A stretch of 64,000 nt of DNA from Paractinoplanes tereljensis (GTDB taxonomy: Bacteria; Actinomycetota; Actinomycetes; Mycobacteriales; Micromonosporaceae): positions 205,192-269,191 of the forward strand of contig NZ_BOMY01000001.1 in the NCBI RefSeq assembly GCF_016862435.1. The letters run 5' to 3'. Positions 42,526 through 50,429 of this stretch are shown here, piece after piece. The notes beneath the pieces were generated by a model, which saw nothing but the letters and a program-made list of their open reading frames with translations, was not told the DNA's origin and searched no databases. Made by a program: the position numbers and the translations under genes. Every line of letters begins with the position of its first letter. Position 1 is the first letter of the stretch.

Positions 42526-44240
42526 CCACACTCGACCGGGGGCGGTACGCCGCCCTGTACGGGCCCACCACGGGCGACCGGATCCGGCTGGCCGACACCA
42601 ACCTGCTGATCGAGGTCGAGGAGGACCGCAGCGCCGGGCCGCAGCCGGGTGACGAGGTCGTCTTCGGTGGCGGCAAGGTGATCCGCGAGTCGATGGGGCA
42701 GTCCCGCGCCACCCGCGCCGAGGGCACCCCGGACACCGTGATCACCGGCGCGGTGGTCCTCGACCACTGGGGCATCATCAAGGCCGACATCGGCATCCGG
42801 GACGGGCGGATCATCGCCATCGGCAAGGCCGGCAACCCGGACACCATGGACGGAGTGCACCCGGACCTGGTGATCGGGCCGGGCACCGAGATCATCGCCG
42901 GCAACGGCAAGATCCTCACGGCCGGCGCGATCGACAGCCACGTGCACCTGATCAGCCCGACCATCCTGAACACCGCCCTGGCCACCGGCATCACCACGAT
43001 CATCGGTGGCGGCACCGGCCCGGCCGAGGGCACCAAGGCCACCACGGTCACGCCGAACGCATGGCATCTCGCCCGGATGCTCGAGGCGCTCGACACCTTC
43101 CCGATCAACGTGCTGCTACTCGGCAAGGGCAACACCATGTCGGAGGAGTCGATGTGGGAGCAGCTGCGCGGTGGGGCCGGCGGGTTCAAGCTGCACGAGG
43201 ACTGGGGCACGACGCCTGCGGTGATCGACGCCGCGCTGCGGGTCGCGGACGCCTCCGGAGTGCAGGTCGCGATCCACACCGACACGCTGAACGAGGCCGG
43301 GTTCGTCGAGGAGACGATCCGGGCGATCAACGGGCGGTCGATCCACGCCTATCACACCGAGGGTGCCGGTGGCGGGCACGCGCCGGACATCATCACGGTC
43401 GCCGCGCTGCCCAACGTGCTGCCGTCGTCGACCAACCCGACCCGGCCGTACACCCGGAACACACTGTCCGAGCACCTCGACATGCTGATGGTCTGCCACC
43501 ACCTGAACTCGGCGGTGCCGGAGGACCTGGCGTTCGCGGAGAGCCGGATCCGGCCGTCGACGATGGCCGCCGAGGACCTGCTGCACGACCTCGGGGCGAT
43601 CTCGATGATCGGCTCGGACTCGCAGGCGATGGGCCGGGTCGGTGAGGTCGTGATGCGGACCTGGCAGACGGCGCACGTGATGAAGGCCCGGCGCGGAGCC
43701 CTGCCCGGCGACGGCGCGGCCGACAACAACCGCGCGAAACGCTATATCGCGAAATATACGATTTGTCCGGCGGTGGCGCACGGCATGAGCGCTGAGGTCG
43801 GCTCCGTGGAGACCGGCAAGCTTGCCGACCTCGTGCTGTGGGACCCGGCGTTCTTCGGGGTGCGGCCGGCCTTGGTGATCAAGGGCGGCATGATCGCGTA
43901 CGCCCAGATGGGCGACGCCAACGCCTCGATTCCCACCCCGCAGCCGATGCTGCCGCGGCCGATGTTCGGATCGTACGGCGTGGTGCCGTCCCAGACGTCC
44001 CTCGCCTTCGTCGCCCCGGCCGCCATCGACGCGATGCTCGGCGACCGGATCGGGGTCAAGCGGGCCCTCGCCCCGGTCGGCGACACCCGGCAGGTCGGCA
44101 AGGCGGACATGCCGCTCAACGACGCCACCCCGCGCATCGAGGTCGAGCCGGACACGTTCACGGTGCGTATCGACGGCGAGGTCGTCGAGCCCGACCCGGT
44201 GACGTCACTGCCGATGGCCCAGCGTTACTTCCTGTTCTGA
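42522..44240 (+). CDS. ureC: urease subunit alpha (catalytic)
   Basis: 572 residues, full length. Nickel ligands and catalytic residues are all present: H140 and H142 (SHVHL), carbamylated K223 ([10 protein letters not shown]), H252 (IHTD), H278 ([12 protein letters not shown]), flap C325-H326-H327 (MVCHHLN) and D366 (GSDSQAM). The active site hydrolyses urea with two Ni ions delivered by UreD-F-G. ATG 42522 overlaps the ureB stop; a 13-base gap separates it from ureF. Nothing suggests loss of function. Confidence 0.98.
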   Translation: MTTLDRGRYAALYGPTTGDRIRLADTNLLIEVEEDRSAGPQPGDEVVFGGGKVIRESMGQSRATRAEGTPDTVITGAVVLDHWGIIKADIGIRDGRIIAIGKAGNPDTMDGVHPDLVIGPGTEIIAGNGKILTAGAIDSHVHLISPTILNTALATGITTIIGGGTGPAEGTKATTVTPNAWHLARMLEALDTFPINVLLLGKGNTMSEESMWEQLRGGAGGFKLHEDWGTTPAVIDAALRVADASGVQVAIHTDTLNEAGFVEETIRAINGRSIHAYHTEGAGGGHAPDIITVAALPNVLPSSTNPTRPYTRNTLSEHLDMLMVCHHLNSAVPEDLAFAESRIRPSTMAAEDLLHDLGAISMIGSDSQAMGRVGEVVMRTWQTAHVMKARRGALPGDGAADNNRAKRYIAKYTICPAVAHGMSAEVGSVETGKLADLVLWDPAFFGVRPALVIKGGMIAYAQMGDANASIPTPQPMLPRPMFGSYGVVPSQTSLAFVAPAAIDAMLGDRIGVKRALAPVGDTRQVGKADMPLNDATPRIEVEPDTFTVRIDGEVVEPDPVTSLPMAQRYFLF

Positions 44241-44253
44241 TGACCGACTTCTG

Positions 44254-44898
44254 ATGAGTCTCGCAACGTTGCTGGTGCTCGCCGACGGACGGTTGCCCTC
44301 CGGCGGGCACGCGCACTCCGGCGGGCTCGAGGCCCAGGTCTCGGCCGGCCGGGTGCGCGACCTCGACGACGTGTTCGGCTTCCTGCGTGGCAAGCTCGCC
44401 ACCGGCGGCCTGGTCTCGGCCGCCTTCGCGGCCGCGGCCTGCCGCCGGCCCGGCGATGGGGCGGCCTTGGATCAAGGGCTCGATGCGCGTACGCCGTCCC
44501 CGGCCCTACGCAAGGCATCTCGCGCCCAGGGACGAGCCCTGCTGCGGGCCGGCCGGGCGATGTGGCACCTACCGCCGACCGGCCGCGAGCCGCACCAGCC
44601 GATCGCGCTGGGCCTCCTCGCCTCGGCAGCCGGACTGGGCCCGCTGGAGGCCGCGGTCGCCGCCGCGCACGGCGTCACCACCGGCTCGGCCAGCGCGGCC
44701 GTACGGCTGCTCGGCCTGGACCCCTACGCGGTGCACGGGCTCCTCGCCCGGCTCGCCCCCGAATGTGACCGGATCGCGGCCGAGGCCGCCCGCCGGTCCG
44801 ACGACCCGGTCGACGATCTGCCGGCCGCGGGTTCTCCCCTGCTCGACATCGGCGCCGAGCACCACGCCACCTGGGAGGTGCGTCTCTTTGCATCCTGA
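44254..44898 (+). CDS. ureF: urease accessory protein UreF
   Basis: 214 residues, all helical, starting [21 protein letters not shown], the conserved UreF N-terminus with its PSGG and HSGGLE motifs, then [17 protein letters not shown] and [17 protein letters not shown]. UreF binds UreD on the apo-enzyme and checks GTP hydrolysis by UreG during nickel insertion. ATG 44254 is used. There is a 13-base gap after ureC, and the 3' end overlaps ureG by 11 bases. Confidence 0.93.
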   Translation: MSLATLLVLADGRLPSGGHAHSGGLEAQVSAGRVRDLDDVFGFLRGKLATGGLVSAAFAAAACRRPGDGAALDQGLDARTPSPALRKASRAQGRALLRAGRAMWHLPPTGREPHQPIALGLLASAAGLGPLEAAVAAAHGVTTGSASAAVRLLGLDPYAVHGLLARLAPECDRIAAEAARRSDDPVDDLPAAGSPLLDIGAEHHATWEVRLFAS

Positions 44899-45643
44899 CC
44901 ATCAGCCGTCCGGCGGGGCCTGGCCCCGGCCCTCGGAGAACTACGTCGCCCCGCACACGCACGACGCCGACGAGGTGCCGCACACCCACCCCGACCCGGG
45001 CGTCGACCCGCACGAGCCGCTGACCACCGGGCCCCGGGCCCTGCGGATCGGCATCGGCGGCCCGGTCGGCTCGGGCAAGACCGCGCTGGTCGCGGCCCTG
45101 TGCCGGGCGCTCGGCACCGAGCTGCGGCTGGCCGTCGTCACCAACGACATCTACACCACCGAGGACGCCGACTTCCTGCTCCGCAACGGGGTGCTGCCGG
45201 CCGAGCGGATCCGCGCGGTGGAGACCGGGTGCTGCCCGCACACCGCCATCCGCGACGACATCTCGGCCAACCTGGACGCGGTCGAGGAACTCGAGGAGAA
45301 GCTGGGCCCGCTGGACCTGGTGCTGGTGGAGAGCGGCGGCGACAACCTGACCGCGACCTTCAGCAAGGGCCTGATCGACCAGCAGATCTTCGTGGTCGAC
45401 GTGGCCGGCGGCGACAAGGTGCCGCGCAAGGGCGGCCCCGGCGTCACCGCCGCCGACCTCCTGGTGATCAACAAGACCGACCTGGCCCCGATGGTCGGCG
45501 CCGACCTGTCGGTGATGGAACACGACGCCAAGCACCGCCGGGGCGAGCTGCCCACGGTGTTCCTGTCGCTGGTCGAGGACCGCGGTGCCACCGCCGTCGC
45601 CGACTGGATCCGCGCACTTGTCGCGGCTCGCGTGCCGGCCTGA
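44888..45643 (+). CDS. ureG: urease accessory GTPase UreG
   Basis: 251 residues. The N-terminus is His-rich ([16 protein letters not shown], about residues 22-37), a nickel-storing feature found in some UreG. The P-loop is [11 protein letters not shown], followed by [14 protein letters not shown], the metal-binding [14 protein letters not shown] (Cys-Pro-His), ESGGDNL and NKTDLAP (guanine specificity). The start is TTG 44888 with GGGAGG nine bases upstream. It uses GTP to drive nickel delivery to UreC. Its stop overlaps the ureD start. Confidence 0.95.
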   Translation: MHPDHQPSGGAWPRPSENYVAPHTHDADEVPHTHPDPGVDPHEPLTTGPRALRIGIGGPVGSGKTALVAALCRALGTELRLAVVTNDIYTTEDADFLLRNGVLPAERIRAVETGCCPHTAIRDDISANLDAVEELEEKLGPLDLVLVESGGDNLTATFSKGLIDQQIFVVDVAGGDKVPRKGGPGVTAADLLVINKTDLAPMVGADLSVMEHDAKHRRGELPTVFLSLVEDRGATAVADWIRALVAARVPA

Positions 45644-46392
45644 TGCAGGCGTTCGCGCAGGTGGTCGCCGAGGCCGACGGTCGCGGCGGCACCCGCCTGG
45701 CGGTGTTGCGCGGCGAGTCGCCGCTGCTGCTGCGCCGCACCGGCGGCCGGTCCGGCGGCGACGCCACCGTCCATCTGGTCGGTGGTGCGGCCGGGCCGCT
45801 GCGCGGCGACGACCTCCGGTTGGAGGTCGTCGTGGGGGAAGGCGCGCATTTGACGGTACGCAGCGTGGCCGCGCAACTGGCTCTGCCGGGCCGCCCCGCA
45901 CCGGCTTCCCGCCTGGTCATCCACGCGACGGTGGCCGGGACCCTGCGGTGGCTGCCGGAGCCGCTGATCGCCGCGGCCGGGTGCGACCACCACACGTCAA
46001 CCGTGGTCGAGGTGGCCGAGGGTGGCGAACTGCTCTGGCGCGACGACCTGGTGTGCGGCCGCCATGCCGAGCCGTCGGGCGACGCCCGGCTGGACACCAC
46101 GATCCGCTACGCGGGCCGCACCCTGTACCGGCACGACCTCGGCGTCGGCCGGCACGCCGACGGCTGGGACGGCGCGGCCGTGCTCGGCGGCGGCCGAGCC
46201 GTGGGGACGGTGGTGGCGATTCCGGGGCTCCCCGGCGTGCTGCCTGCTTCCCCGCACGCCGCGCTGATGCCGCTGGCCGGCCCCGGTGTGCTCGCTACCG
46301 CCGTCGGGGTGGACATCCGGCAGGTGCAGGCGGCCCTGGGCCCGCTGTGCGAGCCGGCCGGTGCCGCCCGGACCGTGATGGAAGCGGCGTAG
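45643..46392 (+). CDS. ureD: urease accessory protein UreD
   Basis: 249 residues, a beta-helical protein recognised by GEGAHLTVRSVAAQLALPG, TLRWLPEPLIAAAGCDHH, GELLWRDDLVCGRH and AALMPLAGPGVLATAVG. UreD docks on the apo-urease and receives nickel from UreF/UreG. ATG 45643 overlaps the UreG stop by one base (TGATG). It is the last gene of the operon, so ureABCFGD is complete but has no ureE and no nickel or urea transporter in this window. The stop is 24 bases from the end of the convergent sigma factor. Confidence 0.93.
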   Translation: MQAFAQVVAEADGRGGTRLAVLRGESPLLLRRTGGRSGGDATVHLVGGAAGPLRGDDLRLEVVVGEGAHLTVRSVAAQLALPGRPAPASRLVIHATVAGTLRWLPEPLIAAAGCDHHTSTVVEVAEGGELLWRDDLVCGRHAEPSGDARLDTTIRYAGRTLYRHDLGVGRHADGWDGAAVLGGGRAVGTVVAIPGLPGVLPASPHAALMPLAGPGVLATAVGVDIRQVQAALGPLCEPAGAARTVMEAA

Positions 46393-46415
46393 AGCCGCCC
46401 CCATCACGACGGAGT

Positions 46416-47321
46416 TCAGGCCGCGACCGCGATCGGGACGCCGTGGGCGTCGGTCAGGGCCAGCCGGGTGTGCAGGTTGCCCTGCTGCGCCACCCGGGCG
46501 AAGTACTCCGACCGGCGGCGTTGCAGGCAGCCCTTGCGCGTGCGTGGGCCACCGGCCGCCACCGTCAGCAGCTCGGGTGCGAGGGAGCTGTTCAGGCCCT
46601 CGCGCAGCAGCTGCAACGCCTCGGTGCGCAGCTGCGAGATCCGGGACTCGGTCACGCCCAGCCGTGCGGCGACGTCGCTCAGTGGCTGTTCCTGCAGGAA
46701 CGACTCGGTGACCACCATGCGCAGCCGTTCCGGCAGGGCCTGGATGGCCTGATGCAGATAGCCGAGACGTTCCCGTTTCAGCAGCAGATCCTCCGGGCCC
46801 TCGGACAGCTCGGGCACCATCTCCTCGGCGGCGCCCGTCGGGAAGCCCTGCAGGCTCAGCAGGGCCGCCTTCTGCACGTCGTCCTCCACCGTCGCCAACT
46901 CCGCCACCCCGATGCCGAGGAATTCGGCGACCTCGGCGTCGGTCGGCGTGCGTCCCAGTGCCGCGGTCAGCTCCTGGCGGGCCGAGGCACTGCGCCGGGC
47001 CCGGGCCCGGACCGAGCGGCTGGCCCAGTCCTGACCGCGTAGTTCGTCCAGGAGCGCACCGCGGATGCGGACCGCGGCGAAGCGGTGGAACGGGATGCCC
47101 CGGGTTACGTCGAACGAGCGAGCCGCGCCCAGCAGCGCGGCGAATCCGGCCGAGGACAGGTCATCGGCGTGGACGTGGCCCGGTACCCGATTGAGCAGTT
47201 CCCGGACCAGATGGCCAACCATCGGCATGTGTTCGCGGACCAGGTCCTCGATGTCGCGCGCGGATGGCGCGTCGTGGTGGGTCGTGCCGATGGTGGCGGG
47301 GAGCTCGGTCGTGGTCGTCAC
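46416..47321 (-). CDS. sigma factor of the FliA/WhiG type
   Basis: 301 residues. Region 2 (LVREHMPMVGHLVRELLNRVPGH, ADDLSSAGFAALLGAARSFD, FHRFAAVRIRGALLDELRGQDW), region 3 (LTAALGRTPTDAEVAEFLGI) and region 4 (LSDVAARLGVTESRISQLRTEAL) follow the FliA/WhiG order. GTG 47321 has GAGGAGG five bases upstream, while ATG 47339 has none. About 50 residues after region 4 (RTRKGCLQRRRSEYFARV) are an unusual C-terminal tail. Such factors run flagellar or sporulation genes; no flagellar gene is in the window. Confidence 0.87.
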   Translation of the reverse strand: MTTTTELPATIGTTHHDAPSARDIEDLVREHMPMVGHLVRELLNRVPGHVHADDLSSAGFAALLGAARSFDVTRGIPFHRFAAVRIRGALLDELRGQDWASRSVRARARRSASARQELTAALGRTPTDAEVAEFLGIGVAELATVEDDVQKAALLSLQGFPTGAAEEMVPELSEGPEDLLLKRERLGYLHQAIQALPERLRMVVTESFLQEQPLSDVAARLGVTESRISQLRTEALQLLREGLNSSLAPELLTVAAGGPRTRKGCLQRRRSEYFARVAQQGNLHTRLALTDAHGVPIAVAA

Positions 47322-47442
47322 GTGGTCCTCCTCGCTCATACGACCGGTTGATGAAACCGGCTGACGAGGAAGACCTTGGTTGCCGAAAGGTGCAGTGGCG
47401 GCCGAACTCGGTTGCTTTTATGGTGCTTTTTGCGAGAAAAGC

Positions 47443-47691
47443 TCAGGTAAGCGCATGAGCGGGCGCGACCACGCCCGTGAGCTCCTCGTTTACCCAGTGC
47501 ATGCGGCGGACCGCGACCTCCGGATGGTCACCGAACTCGGTGGCCACCTCGGCGGCGCAGCCGTCGCTGCCGTGCAGCAGGAGCATGGCCGTCACGGCCT
47601 GCTCCACCGCCTTACGGGTCGGGCATTCAGACGGTTGAATGCTGGAGACGAACAGCGCCTCAGCCGCCAGATCCTTCACGATGCTGATCAT
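47443..47691 (-). CDS. small conserved actinobacterial protein, hypothetical
   Basis: 82 residues starting MISIVKDLAAEALFVSSIQPS, then KAVEQAVTAMLLLHGSDGCAAEVATEFGDHPE and AVRRMHWVNEEL. The pattern (helix, DGC turn, FGDHPE, RRM-W) recurs in small actinomycete proteins of this size, but I know no function. It is soluble, with no signal or membrane segment. Start is ATG 47691. It lies upstream of the sigma factor on the same strand, 121 bases apart, and downstream of the kinase terminator. Confidence 0.65.
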   Translation of the reverse strand: MISIVKDLAAEALFVSSIQPSECPTRKAVEQAVTAMLLLHGSDGCAAEVATEFGDHPEVAVRRMHWVNEELTGVVAPAHALT

Positions 47692-47862
47692 GTCGATACT
47701 CCCCGATGTACGACCTTATTGGCCCGCTGGAGCGATTCTGTCCCGCGCGGACGGCAGCAGGTAGCTGCCACGCCGGTGGGCGTCGCATCGGTCGTCAGGC
47801 ACGCGGATCACGACGGATCGCTCCAGAAAGTGCCTGCTCACATCGGTTTCACCCTAACGCGG

Positions 47863-47906
47863 CGATCGGCCGTCCGGCGGAAGGTTTTTCCCCGGACGGC
47901 CGATCG
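47863..47906 (-). terminator. strong hairpin terminator after the kinase gene
   Basis: CGATCGGCCGTCCGG (47863-47877) and CCGGACGGCCGATCG (47892-47906) form a perfect 15-bp stem with a 14-base loop. It lies 13 bases past the kinase stop (47919) and upstream of the 82-aa gene, separating the two transcripts. No T-run follows. Confidence 0.75.
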
Positions 47907-47918
47907 GAAGCGCATTGC

Positions 47919-49922
47919 TCAGGTGGTGGGACAGTCCAGGTCGGTTTCCGGGTTACAGGTCTCGCCACCGACACTCGCCGACGGCCCCACCGGCTCCGTC
48001 GTCGTCGCAGCCGTCGTGGGCGCTGTCGTCGGCGCCGTGGTCGGATCTGTCGTCGGCGGTTTCGGCGCCACCGCGGTGGGATCCGTCGTGGTCGGCGCGA
48101 TGGTCGGCGCGGTCGTCGGGTCCGTGGTCGGGGCGGTGGTCGGCCCGGTGGTGGGGCCCGTCGTGCCGGTGGCGGTCGGGTCGGCGGTCGGGTTGATGGT
48201 GATGGTGCCACCGGGCCCGATCGTGACCCCCGGGATCGGAGTGGTGCCCGCCGGGGTCGGCACCAGGCGCGTCTCGCCGTTCGACAGGTTCTGCACCTGC
48301 TTGGTCGCCTTGCCCGGTCCCTCCGACACGAACGTCTCGCAGCTGCGGTCGTTGAGGTTGAACGCGAGCGGCGTGGCGTTGTTCAGTGAGTACCGGCCCG
48401 TGATCGGCAGGGTCACGGCCTTGCGACCGGCCAGCGGCGCGGTGGAGGCCATCGTGACCTGGTTGCCGGTCTGGGTCAGCGGCACCTTGCCGTTGCCGGA
48501 CACGACCTGGTCGCCGGGCATGATGAACCACAGCTTCCAGTCGCTGATCGGAGACGCGTCCCGGTTGGCCACCGTCACCTGGGCACTGAACTTGCCCTGG
48601 GAGTCGCTCCAGATCGCGTAGCTGACCACGCACTTGCCGCTGGCCGCCACGACGCTCGCCTGCGACGACCCCTCGTCCCGGTCGCTGCCGCCGGTGTTGG
48701 CGGCCAGGCTCCAGGCGTAGGTGCCGACACCGAGCAGCAGAACCGCACCGGCCGCGATCATGATGCGCCGGGTCGGGTTCTGCGGGCCCCGGTTGCGCTC
48801 CTTGCCACCCTTGTCCGGGGACGCCGGCCCGGGCGGCTGGTTGCCCTCGAACGCCGGCCGCAGAGCCGCCCCGGCGGCCGCGGACATCACGACCGGGCCG
48901 GAGCGCAGCGCCGCGAAACGGCTGTTGCGGACCGGCGGCTCCGCCTCCTCCGCATGCGCCTTGGGCGGCGTCGGTTCGTGCCGGATCACATCGGGGTAGG
49001 ACCGCTGGTGGCGCGGCAGGATCGTGGTGTCCTCGCCGCTCTCGGCCCAGTCGGGCACGTAACCGCGGGCCACCGACGGCGCACCCGCCGCGACGGCGGC
49101 CAGCACGTGCGCCAGCTCGGCGCTCGACGGCCGGTCCTGCGGACGCTTCTCCAGGCAGCGGCCGACCAGCGCGGAGACCGCGTGCGGCAGGCCCTCGACC
49201 GCGGGCAGCGGGTCGGGCTCGACATATTGGTGGGCGCGCAGCAGCGCGGTGGTGGTGCCGACGTCCCACGGCAGCTGGCCGATCAGCGTGCGGTAGATCA
49301 GCAGGCCCACCGCGTAGACATCGGTGGCCGGGCTGACCTGACCACCCTCGAGCCGCTCGGGCGCGAGGTAGGCCGGCGTGCCGAGCAGGCTGCCGTCCGG
49401 GTCTATGTCGTTCTCCCCGATCAGCGCCGAGATGCCGAAGTCGACAACCTTGGCCCCGGTCGGGGTCAGCATGACGTTGGCCGGGGTGACGTCGCGGTGC
49501 ACGATGCCGCGCGAGTGCGCGGCGGCCAGCGCGGCGGCCACCTCAGCGGTGATCCGGACCGCGTGCTGCCACGGCAGCCGACGGGCCCGGGCCAGAACGG
49601 CGGCGAGCGACTCGCCGTCGATGAGCTCCATCACGACATAGGGAACCGGCTCACCGTCAACGGTGACCGCCTCGCCGTAGTCGTAGACGTTGGTGATGTG
49701 CGGGTGGCTCAGCCGTGCGGCAGCCTGGGCCTCAGCCCTCAGCCGACGCCGGAAAGCCGGGTCCGCGCTGGTCGACGGCGGCAGTACTTTGACCGCGACC
49801 TGGCGTCCGAGGACCTCATCAAATCCTCGCCACACCACTGACATCCCGCCGGCACCGAGCCGCTCCACCAACCGATATCTATCGGCCAGCAGGCTCGCTC
49901 CGGGCAGGTCCGTCGTGCTCAT
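47919..49922 (-). CDS. Ser/Thr protein kinase with extracellular CBM2-like domain
   Basis: 667 residues. The kinase domain (about 17-270) has the glycine loop GAGGMSVV, K45 (VAVKVL), HRDVTPANV and DFGIS; the catalytic-loop Lys of HRDxKPxN is Thr here. A juxtamembrane stretch leads to one membrane helix (about 384-407). Outside is a domain near 427-530 with Cys at both ends (GKCVVSYAIW ... DRSCETF) and DWKLWF, closely resembling a CBM2 carbohydrate-binding module, then a Thr/Pro-rich tail of PTTxPTT-like repeats (about 565-650). It may phosphorylate targets in response to polysaccharide or cell-wall binding (inference). ATG 49922 is preceded by GGGGGCAC. Confidence 0.9.
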   Translation of the reverse strand: MSTTDLPGASLLADRYRLVERLGAGGMSVVWRGFDEVLGRQVAVKVLPPSTSADPAFRRRLRAEAQAAARLSHPHITNVYDYGEAVTVDGEPVPYVVMELIDGESLAAVLARARRLPWQHAVRITAEVAAALAAAHSRGIVHRDVTPANVMLTPTGAKVVDFGISALIGENDIDPDGSLLGTPAYLAPERLEGGQVSPATDVYAVGLLIYRTLIGQLPWDVGTTTALLRAHQYVEPDPLPAVEGLPHAVSALVGRCLEKRPQDRPSSAELAHVLAAVAAGAPSVARGYVPDWAESGEDTTILPRHQRSYPDVIRHEPTPPKAHAEEAEPPVRNSRFAALRSGPVVMSAAAGAALRPAFEGNQPPGPASPDKGGKERNRGPQNPTRRIMIAAGAVLLLGVGTYAWSLAANTGGSDRDEGSSQASVVAASGKCVVSYAIWSDSQGKFSAQVTVANRDASPISDWKLWFIMPGDQVVSGNGKVPLTQTGNQVTMASTAPLAGRKAVTLPITGRYSLNNATPLAFNLNDRSCETFVSEGPGKATKQVQNLSNGETRLVPTPAGTTPIPGVTIGPGGTITINPTADPTATGTTGPTTGPTTAPTTDPTTAPTIAPTTTDPTAVAPKPPTTDPTTAPTTAPTTAATTTEPVGPSASVGGETCNPETDLDCPTT

Positions 49923-50429
49923 GTGCCCCCACATGCGCGCTCCGAAGAAACGCCGAGACGCACCGCCATGCTCCTCGACGTCGGGTAGAACCCGATTACC
50001 GGGCGTTCCCCATCGACGGCGAGATGTTAGCCCACGAAGGGCATGTACCACGAGCGGTCGAGACCAGCATCTACCTGCGACTGGTTACCGTCCGTTTCCT
50101 GTCATATGCCACCCGTCGAGATTGGACCGACCCGGCTGAAAGTCGGATCTTGGACTTACCTCGAGGCGCTTTTCCCGGGAAAATACACATTTCTATGGAA
50201 AAATCGGAAGCTTCGGTAGTTCAGCGTTCTGAACGTCCACCCGGGAGTGATCTACCAACTGTCGCCATCCGGTCACTGATCGAGACGGAACACCGTCACC
50301 CAGCGATGATCTTTAAATAGTGTCCTTATGGCAAATGTTGAAGGATCTAGCAGTGCAACCCCATCTGTTCGGGTGACCCCCTCGGCTTTTCAGACAGTTC
50401 CGCGTGCCAACTTCCGACCGGCTCGCGTG
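49923..50429. other. 507-bp intergenic region, kinase promoter side
   Basis: No gene can be supported. Base composition is clearly less GC-rich than its neighbours (for example TTTAAATAG near 50310). It holds an inverted repeat GTTCAG-cgtt-CTGAAC at 50219-50234. It must contain the promoter of the kinase on the minus strand and the 3' end of the cyanophycin transcript. Short open frames here have no codon bias and are not reported. Confidence 0.5.

Noticed and set aside
47340..47442. FliA-type promoter (TAAA...GCCGATAA) before the sigma gene
   Set aside because: A TAAA is present but the matching GCCGATAA at the right spacing is absent.
47940..48210. Apparent DNA tandem repeat (GTCGTCGG-like) of possible satellite type
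   Set aside because: It encodes the Thr/Pro-rich tail of the kinase in frame, so the repeat is protein-level.
50024..50320. A 98-codon plus-strand frame in the gap before cphA
   Set aside because: Codon use lacks GC-ending bias, no Shine-Dalgarno is present and no family is recognisable.
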